A DNA stretch of 64,000 nt from Rhodobacter sp. GTDB taxonomy: Bacteria; Pseudomonadota; Alphaproteobacteria; Rhodobacterales; Rhodobacteraceae. A program made the translations under genes and the position numbers. Each line of letters begins with the position of its first letter. The stretch's first letter is position 1. The notes beneath the pieces were generated by a model, which saw only the letters and a program-made list of their open reading frames with translations, was not told the DNA's origin and did not search any database. Shown here one piece after another: positions 59,493 to 64,000 of the stretch. The stretch lies in assembly GCA_020637555.1 (NCBI GenBank), contig JACKKF010000006.1, forward strand, positions 282,514-346,513, written 5' to 3'.

Positions 59493-60335
59493 ATGGCCGC
59501 CCAGCCACCACGTCCGAAACTGCCGCCGCTCACCGCGTTGCGCGCATTCGAGGCCGCGGGAAGGCTGGGCGGCTTCGCGCCCGCCGCCCTTGAATTGGGC
59601 GTGACGCCGGGCGCGGTGACCGCGCATCTGAAAACCCTGGAATCGGCCCTTGGCGTCGCGCTGTTCGAGCGCCGCCACCGCGGCGTGACGCTGACCTCGG
59701 TCGGCGCGCGGGTGCTGCCCGATTTCACCGCGGCCTTCTCGGCGCTGGAAGCCGCCGTGCACCGGCTGGAGACCGAGGCCACGCCGGGCCTCGTGCGGAT
59801 CGCCACCACGGCGGATCTGGCGCAGCTCTGGCTGTCGCCACGGTTGCCGGCGCTGCGCAAGGCGGGGGTGCAGGTGGTGCCGCTGCCGGTCGCCACGCCC
59901 GAGGCCGCGCGCGGTCTGGCTGACCTCGCGCTGTTCTTCGACGACACCCGGGGGGCGCCCGCGCCGCTGATCGCTGTCGCCGCGCCGGATCTGGCGGCGG
60001 GGTTGGGCGGGGCCGGGGCGCTGGACCCCGGCGAATGCCTGGTTCTGTCGGGACCGGACGGGGACTGGGCGCTGTGGTCCGAGGCGGCGGGGATCGCCGG
60101 TTTTGCGCCCCGTGGCCCGGTTCACGCGCAGGCGGCGCTGGCGCTGGAAGAAGCGGCGAACGGCGCGGGCGTGCTGGTTCTGGCGCGGCCCCTGGCCGAT
60201 GGCGCCTTGGCCTCGGGCCGGGTGGTGGCGCTCTTCAGCGTCGAGGCAGAGCGCAAGCGCGGGCTCAGACTCTGGCCGCTGCGGGCGCGCCCGGACGCCG
60301 CCGCGCGGCAGGTTCTGGCGGCGCTGACGGCCTGA
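59493..60335 (+). CDS. LysR-family transcriptional regulator
   Basis: A 280-residue regulator. The N-terminal HTH reads LTALRAFEAAGRLGGFAPAALELGVTPGAVTAHLKTLESALGVALFERRHRGVTLT, typical of LysR. The effector domain from about 90 is short and Ala-rich (the DLALFFDDTRGAPAP part), slightly diverged. Upstream is an A/T-rich stretch with TATAAA (59444-59449), the likely promoter. The convergent neighbour is an alpha/beta hydrolase. Targets unknown. Confidence 0.88.
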   Translation: MAAQPPRPKLPPLTALRAFEAAGRLGGFAPAALELGVTPGAVTAHLKTLESALGVALFERRHRGVTLTSVGARVLPDFTAAFSALEAAVHRLETEATPGLVRIATTADLAQLWLSPRLPALRKAGVQVVPLPVATPEAARGLADLALFFDDTRGAPAPLIAVAAPDLAAGLGGAGALDPGECLVLSGPDGDWALWSEAAGIAGFAPRGPVHAQAALALEEAANGAGVLVLARPLADGALASGRVVALFSVEAERKRGLRLWPLRARPDAAARQVLAALTA

Positions 60336-60338
60336 GTG

Positions 60339-61172
60339 TCAGGCGACGATCGCCGGCCACAGCACGCTGTTGCGCGCGGAAAACGCGTGGATATGGCCGA
60401 TCGCGGGCAGGCCGAAATCCCCGGGCCGCAGCAGACGCTGCTCGGCCCGGGCATTCGGATGCCAGGCGGCCATCTTCCAGGCGGCGTGCGGCGGGATCAT
60501 CACATCGTCTTCCATGCCCACCAGCGTCAGCCGCCCGCCGAACCCGGGCTGCCGGATGCCGCCCAGCAGCGGATCGGCCGGCAGCGCCCCACGCGCCAGC
60601 AGCCATTTGCGCCATTGCCAGAACACGCCCTTGGGCAGGGCGCTGCCCATGCCCAGCCGCCGCCCGGGGAAATAGCCCAGCCAGGTGGTGGTGACCGGAC
60701 CCAGCAGATACCACAGCAGCCAGGCCTTGGCCTGAAACGGCCAGGGATGGTCGGTGACATGGCCGTGCCCGGCGGCCACGGTGATGATCCGCTCGATCCG
60801 CTCGGTGCCGGGCTGGAAGGCCATTGCCATGCCGCCCAGTGAATGACCGATCACCCACAGCGGCAGCCCGGGGAACCGCGCCTCGGCCCAGAGGCGCACG
60901 GCGACCGGATCAACCGTCGCCCATTCGGTCATCGCCACCGTCGAGCGATGCGGCCTGCCCGATGCGCCGAAATCGCGATAGTCCCAGGTCAGAACCGCCG
61001 CCTGCTTTTCCTCTGCCAGCCAGCGCGCGAAGGGCAGATAGAACGACGCCGGAACGCCGGTCGCGCCGTTGATCAGCACCACCCTTTGCGGCGTGTCCAC
61101 CGTAGCAAGAGTGCCGATCAGGCTGGCACCCGGCGCCTCGATCCGCACGGCTTCATCGGAAATCCGGGCCAC
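60339..61172 (-). CDS. Alpha/beta hydrolase
   Basis: A 277-residue alpha/beta-fold hydrolase. GHSLGGMAMAF near residue 108 carries the nucleophile Ser; GATGVPASFYLPFARWLAEEKQAAVLTWDYRDFGASGRP near 34-73 is the oxyanion and YRGFGxS-like region. It may act on acyl or ester substrates. GTG start, since the next in-frame ATG would remove the first strand. No specific homologue recognised. It converges on the LysR gene with a 3-base gap. Confidence 0.8.
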   Translation of the reverse strand: MARISDEAVRIEAPGASLIGTLATVDTPQRVVLINGATGVPASFYLPFARWLAEEKQAAVLTWDYRDFGASGRPHRSTVAMTEWATVDPVAVRLWAEARFPGLPLWVIGHSLGGMAMAFQPGTERIERIITVAAGHGHVTDHPWPFQAKAWLLWYLLGPVTTTWLGYFPGRRLGMGSALPKGVFWQWRKWLLARGALPADPLLGGIRQPGFGGRLTLVGMEDDVMIPPHAAWKMAAWHPNARAEQRLLRPGDFGLPAIGHIHAFSARNSVLWPAIVA

Positions 61173-61277
61173 CGCCGCCCTTTCATCTTGCCAGAAATAC
61201 GCATTCTGCCGTCCCGGCCAGGGACGACGGCGTCAGGCTAGGCGCACCGCCGGCATTGCGTCCAGCGCGACCCGACG

Positions 61278-61982
61278 TCAGGAAAACGCGGCTTGCAGCG
61301 CGATCTCGATCATGTCGCCGAAACTCGACTGCCGGTCGGCCGAGGGCAGGGCCTCGCCGGTCTGCAGGTGGTCCGAGATGGTCAGCACCGCCAGACCGCG
61401 CACCCCGTGCCGGGCGCAGAGGTTGTAAAGCTCGGCCGCCTCCATCTCGACCGCCAGCACGCCGTGGCGAGCCATGATCTCGTTCAGGTCGGGGCGTTCG
61501 TCATAGAACACGTCGGCGGAATAGATATTGCCGACATGCACGCCGATCCCCTTGCCCTGTGCCGCCCGGTGCGCCGCCGCCAGCAGGTCGAAATCGGCGC
61601 AGGGGGCAAAGTTCAGCTCGCGGAAGATGCCTTTGGACGGGGTCGACAGCGAGGTGCAGCTCATCGCCAGCACCACATCGCGGATCTTGACCTGCGGCTG
61701 CATGCCGCCTGCGGACCCCACGCGGATCAGGGTCTTGGCGCCAAAGTCGCGGATCAGCTCATTGGCATAGATCGACAGCGACGGCATCCCCATGCCCGAG
61801 CCGTGGATCGTCACCCGGTTCCCGCGCCAGGTGCCGGTATAGCCCAGCATGCCGCGCACCTCGTTCACCAGCACCGGGTTTTCGAGAAAGGTTTCGGCCG
61901 CCCAGCGGGCGCGATAGGGATCGCCGGGCATCAGCACGGTTTCTGCGATGTCGCCGGGTTTGGCACCGATATGGATGGTCAT
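61278..61982 (-). CDS. deoD: Purine nucleoside phosphorylase, DeoD type
   Basis: A 234-residue hexameric phosphorylase. MTIHIGAKPGDIAETVLMPGDPYRARW carries the phosphate-binding MPGDPYRA, GSGMGMPSLSIYANELI follows the usual GHGMG-type motif, VGSAGGMQP and FYDERPDLNEIMARHGVLAVEMEAAELY (catalytic Glu region), and ISDHLQTGE near the C-terminus with the catalytic Asp. It cleaves purine nucleosides with phosphate. Stop is just inside the frame end; the amidohydrolase gene lies upstream on the same strand with a 62-base gap. Confidence 0.95.
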   Translation of the reverse strand: MTIHIGAKPGDIAETVLMPGDPYRARWAAETFLENPVLVNEVRGMLGYTGTWRGNRVTIHGSGMGMPSLSIYANELIRDFGAKTLIRVGSAGGMQPQVKIRDVVLAMSCTSLSTPSKGIFRELNFAPCADFDLLAAAHRAAQGKGIGVHVGNIYSADVFYDERPDLNEIMARHGVLAVEMEAAELYNLCARHGVRGLAVLTISDHLQTGEALPSADRQSSFGDMIEIALQAAFS

Positions 61983-62044
61983 GCGGGGTCTCCTGATCGC
62001 GTGGATCAGAGCCTAGCATTGGACCGTCTGGTAAAAAAGATGCG

Positions 62045-63685
62045 TCAGAGCGCGCCGTGCACGCAGCGCCCCTCGAACAGGGTGGCCGCGGGGGTGACCG
62101 CGGCGATCTCTTCGGGCGTCATGCTGTCCAGCGGGCGTTCCAGCACCACCAGATCGGCCGAGGCCCCGGATTTCAGCACCCCGGTCTGCCCTGCGCGTCC
62201 CATCGCGGCGGCCCCGTTCACCGTCAGGATCGTCAGCGCCTCATCCAGCGTGATCGCCTGATCCGCGCCCACCGTGCCCGGGAACCGCCCGGTCGGATCG
62301 CGGCGGCTGATCATGCCGGCCAGCCCCTCCCACGGGGCAGGGGCCATCGCCGCGGCGGGCCAGTCCGAGCCATAGATCACCGTCGCCCCGGCATCGAGCA
62401 ATCCGCGGATCTGGTGGCACCGGTCGACCCGCTCGGGGCCCAGCACCGCGCGTTGTCCGGCGGTCACCGGGTTCGGATACCAGAGTTTGGGCGAGACCTC
62501 GGCCACCGCGTTCAGCGCGGCAAAGCGGGGTTTGTCGATGTCGGTGACAAAGGGGCTGTGGGCGATTTCATGGCGCAACCCGCTGTCGCCATTGGTGCGT
62601 CGCGCGGCCTCGATCCCGTCGAGGCCGGCGCGCGCCGCCCGGTCACCGACCGCGTGCATCTTGACGGTGAAGCCGGCGGCGTCGAGGGCGGTGACCTCGG
62701 CCGCCAGCAGATCCGGTTTCAGCAGCAGCATCGCTTCGGGGTCGTGCGTGGCGGGATCGGTGCCGACATAGGCCTCGAGAAACGCCGCGGTGTGGCTGGG
62801 CGCGACCCCGTCGAGGAAGAGCTTGGCATAGTCGGTCTTCAGGTGCGGCCGGGCATAGCGGTCGCGCCAGTCGGCCAGCACCGCCATCGGCGTGAAGCCC
62901 GCGCCAAACGGTGACTGTCGGGCCAGATGCGCGGCCATGTGTAATGTCAGGCATCCGTCGTCGTCAGCCTGCGCATACGCGACCAGATCGGGTTCGAAGG
63001 CCATCGGCTCCTTGAAGCCGGTAATCCCCTGTGCGTTGAAATACTGCACGAGATGGCGCGCCGCACGGCCCATATCGGCTGCTGAATGCGCGATAAATGG
63101 CAGCACCAGTGCCATCGCCGTTTCGTTCAGGATGCCGGTCGGGCGACCGTCCGCATCGCGCTCGATCTCGCCGCCTTCGGGGTCAGGGGTGTCCGGGCCG
63201 ATGCCGGCGGCGGCCAGAGCGGCGCTGTTTACCCACAGCGCGTGATGGGTGATGTCCTTGATCGCCACCGGATGGTCGGGGGCGAACCGGTCCAGCAGGT
63301 CGGCTGGCCGCGCGCCCAGTTCGGCGCGCTGAAAGATCTTCCAGGGGCCGGCGGCGATCCAGCTGCCGGGCGGTTGCGTGGCGGCGCGGGTGCGCACGGC
63401 CTCGAGCAACTCGGCATGGCTCGACGCGAAGCCGGTGAACACCTCGAGCGTGTCGCGCGTGGCCCCCCAGAGCCCGTGTGTGTGGCTGTCGATCAGGCCG
63501 GGGATGATCGCCCGCCCATGCAGGTCATGGACCCGTGTGCCGGGGCCGGTCAGCACTGCGATTTCGGCCGCTGACCCCACCGCCAGAATGTGCCCGCCGC
63601 CGATTGCCAGCGCCTCGGCCCGGGGCTGGCCCGGGTCCATCGTGCGGATACGGGCGTTGGTCAGGATCAGTTCAGCCTGGGTCAT
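62045..63685 (-). CDS. YtcJ-type amidohydrolase
   Basis: A 546-residue metal-dependent hydrolase of the amidohydrolase 3 family. Metal and catalytic elements are PGLIDSHTHGLWG near residue 65 (HxH), MHAVGDRAA near 368 and GSDWPAAAMAPAPWEGLAGMIS near 455. Chain length and the long beta-sandwich ends fit YtcJ-like enzymes acting on N-acyl amino acids or cyclic amides. Substrate unknown. GAGGAA precedes the ATG. Its place between DeoD and an aminotransferase does not define a pathway. Confidence 0.85.
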   Translation of the reverse strand: MTQAELILTNARIRTMDPGQPRAEALAIGGGHILAVGSAAEIAVLTGPGTRVHDLHGRAIIPGLIDSHTHGLWGATRDTLEVFTGFASSHAELLEAVRTRAATQPPGSWIAAGPWKIFQRAELGARPADLLDRFAPDHPVAIKDITHHALWVNSAALAAAGIGPDTPDPEGGEIERDADGRPTGILNETAMALVLPFIAHSAADMGRAARHLVQYFNAQGITGFKEPMAFEPDLVAYAQADDDGCLTLHMAAHLARQSPFGAGFTPMAVLADWRDRYARPHLKTDYAKLFLDGVAPSHTAAFLEAYVGTDPATHDPEAMLLLKPDLLAAEVTALDAAGFTVKMHAVGDRAARAGLDGIEAARRTNGDSGLRHEIAHSPFVTDIDKPRFAALNAVAEVSPKLWYPNPVTAGQRAVLGPERVDRCHQIRGLLDAGATVIYGSDWPAAAMAPAPWEGLAGMISRRDPTGRFPGTVGADQAITLDEALTILTVNGAAAMGRAGQTGVLKSGASADLVVLERPLDSMTPEEIAAVTPAATLFEGRCVHGAL

Positions 63686-63705
63686 CGGGGTTCCTCGCCT
63701 CAGAA

Positions 63706-63733
63706 AGCAAAGGGGGGCCGGCTGGCCCCCCTT
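63706..63733 (-). terminator. Hairpin terminator of the aminotransferase gene
   Basis: A perfect 10-bp stem AAGGGGGGCC / GGCCCCCCTT with a 4-base loop lies 9 bases downstream of the aminotransferase stop (minus strand), followed by TTTGCTTT. It separates the gene from the amidohydrolase start. Confidence 0.65.
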
Positions 63734-63741
63734 ACCGTCGG

Positions 63742-64000
63742 TCACAGTGCGCGAAAGCCTGCATCCAGCGCGCTCAGGATCACCTGGACATCGTCCGAGG
63801 TCAGCACCAGCGAGGGCGACAGGATCACGTTCGGCCCCGAGACGCGGACCATCGCGCCGGCCTCATAGGCGGTTTTCTGCACCTTGCCGGGGGTCGCCTT
63901 GTCGGGGCCGGCCTTGGTCGCCCGGTCCGAGACCAGCTCCAGCGCGATCATCAATCCGTGGCCGCCGCGCACGTCGCCGATCACGTCATACTTCTCTTTC
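63742..64000 (-). CDS. Class III aminotransferase, C-terminal fragment
   Basis: The 5' part is beyond the window. The C-terminal 86 codons include VRGGHGLMIALELVSDRATK, then PNVILSPSLVLTSDDVQVILSALDAGFRAL, the small domain end of class III (omega-amino acid:pyruvate type) aminotransferases; GLMIALELV is the usual strand after the PLP lysine region. The lysine itself lies outside the window. Reaction transfer of an amino group from an omega-amino acid or polyamine is inferred from family only. Confidence 0.85.
   Translation of the reverse strand, partial: KEKYDVIGDVRGGHGLMIALELVSDRATKAGPDKATPGKVQKTAYEAGAMVRVSGPNVILSPSLVLTSDDVQVILSALDAGFRAL

Overview
This is a 64-kb GC-rich chromosomal window that reads as an alphaproteobacterium of the Rhodobacteraceae (Roseobacter/Rhodovulum/Paracoccus type). 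The call rests on gene orders typical of that family: ETF-QO next to a TPR protein and ispE; argH, a tiny lipoprotein, then lysA; and a tesA/ABC/permease trio. A solDBAG-type sarcosine oxidase, several TRAP transporters and frequent GTG/TTG starts fit as well. There is no rRNA, CRISPR array, transposase or phage gene. One tRNA-Met(CAU) is present.

Layout. 1-22.8 kb is core housekeeping: the ETF-QO tail, TPR protein, ispE, polyprenyl diphosphate synthase, a tRNA-modifying-type methyltransferase, a DMT exporter, the PHB genes phaB/phaA, an EAL phosphodiesterase, argH-lysA, a DUF4175 protein, sufE, TauE, tesA with its ABC exporter, and a flavoprotein-SelD fusion.

22.9-43.2 kb is an accessory catabolic region that begins at the tRNA. 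It holds two modules. Module A (23.3-31.2 kb) has a TRAP transporter, a sulfatase-fold enzyme, a D-tartrate-dehydratase-like enolase-superfamily enzyme, a ketopantoate-reductase-like enzyme and a LacI regulator. Module B (31.3-43.0 kb) has an FMN reductase, a VOC protein, a second TRAP transporter with an alpha/beta hydrolase, and a set resembling the phthalate 4,5-dioxygenase pathway: Rieske oxygenase, FMN/2Fe-2S reductase, Gfo/Idh-type dihydrodiol dehydrogenase and 4,5-dihydroxyphthalate decarboxylase-like protein, with an unknown small protein, an ABM-domain membrane protein and a MarR regulator. By analogy the route would run from a phthalate-like aromatic diacid to protocatechuate. Ring-cleavage genes are not in the window.

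Two operator families tie the modules together. A LacI-type 14-mer (TGWWCACGTTTRCA) occurs twice before each TRAP operon or its first codons. A 12-bp palindrome (TTAGANNTCTAA type), the likely MarR site, occurs in all three divergent or upstream regions of module B.

43.2-64 kb returns to general metabolism: nitronate monooxygenase-like protein, TerB, universal stress protein, a Hint-domain protein, SDR, HAD phosphatase, threonine dehydratase, RuvX, CcmI, sarcosine oxidase BDAG, a LysR regulator, DeoD phosphorylase, a YtcJ-type amidohydrolase and the tail of a class III aminotransferase. Two intergenic triple-palindrome arrays and one tandem 31-bp hairpin repeat are the main repeats seen.
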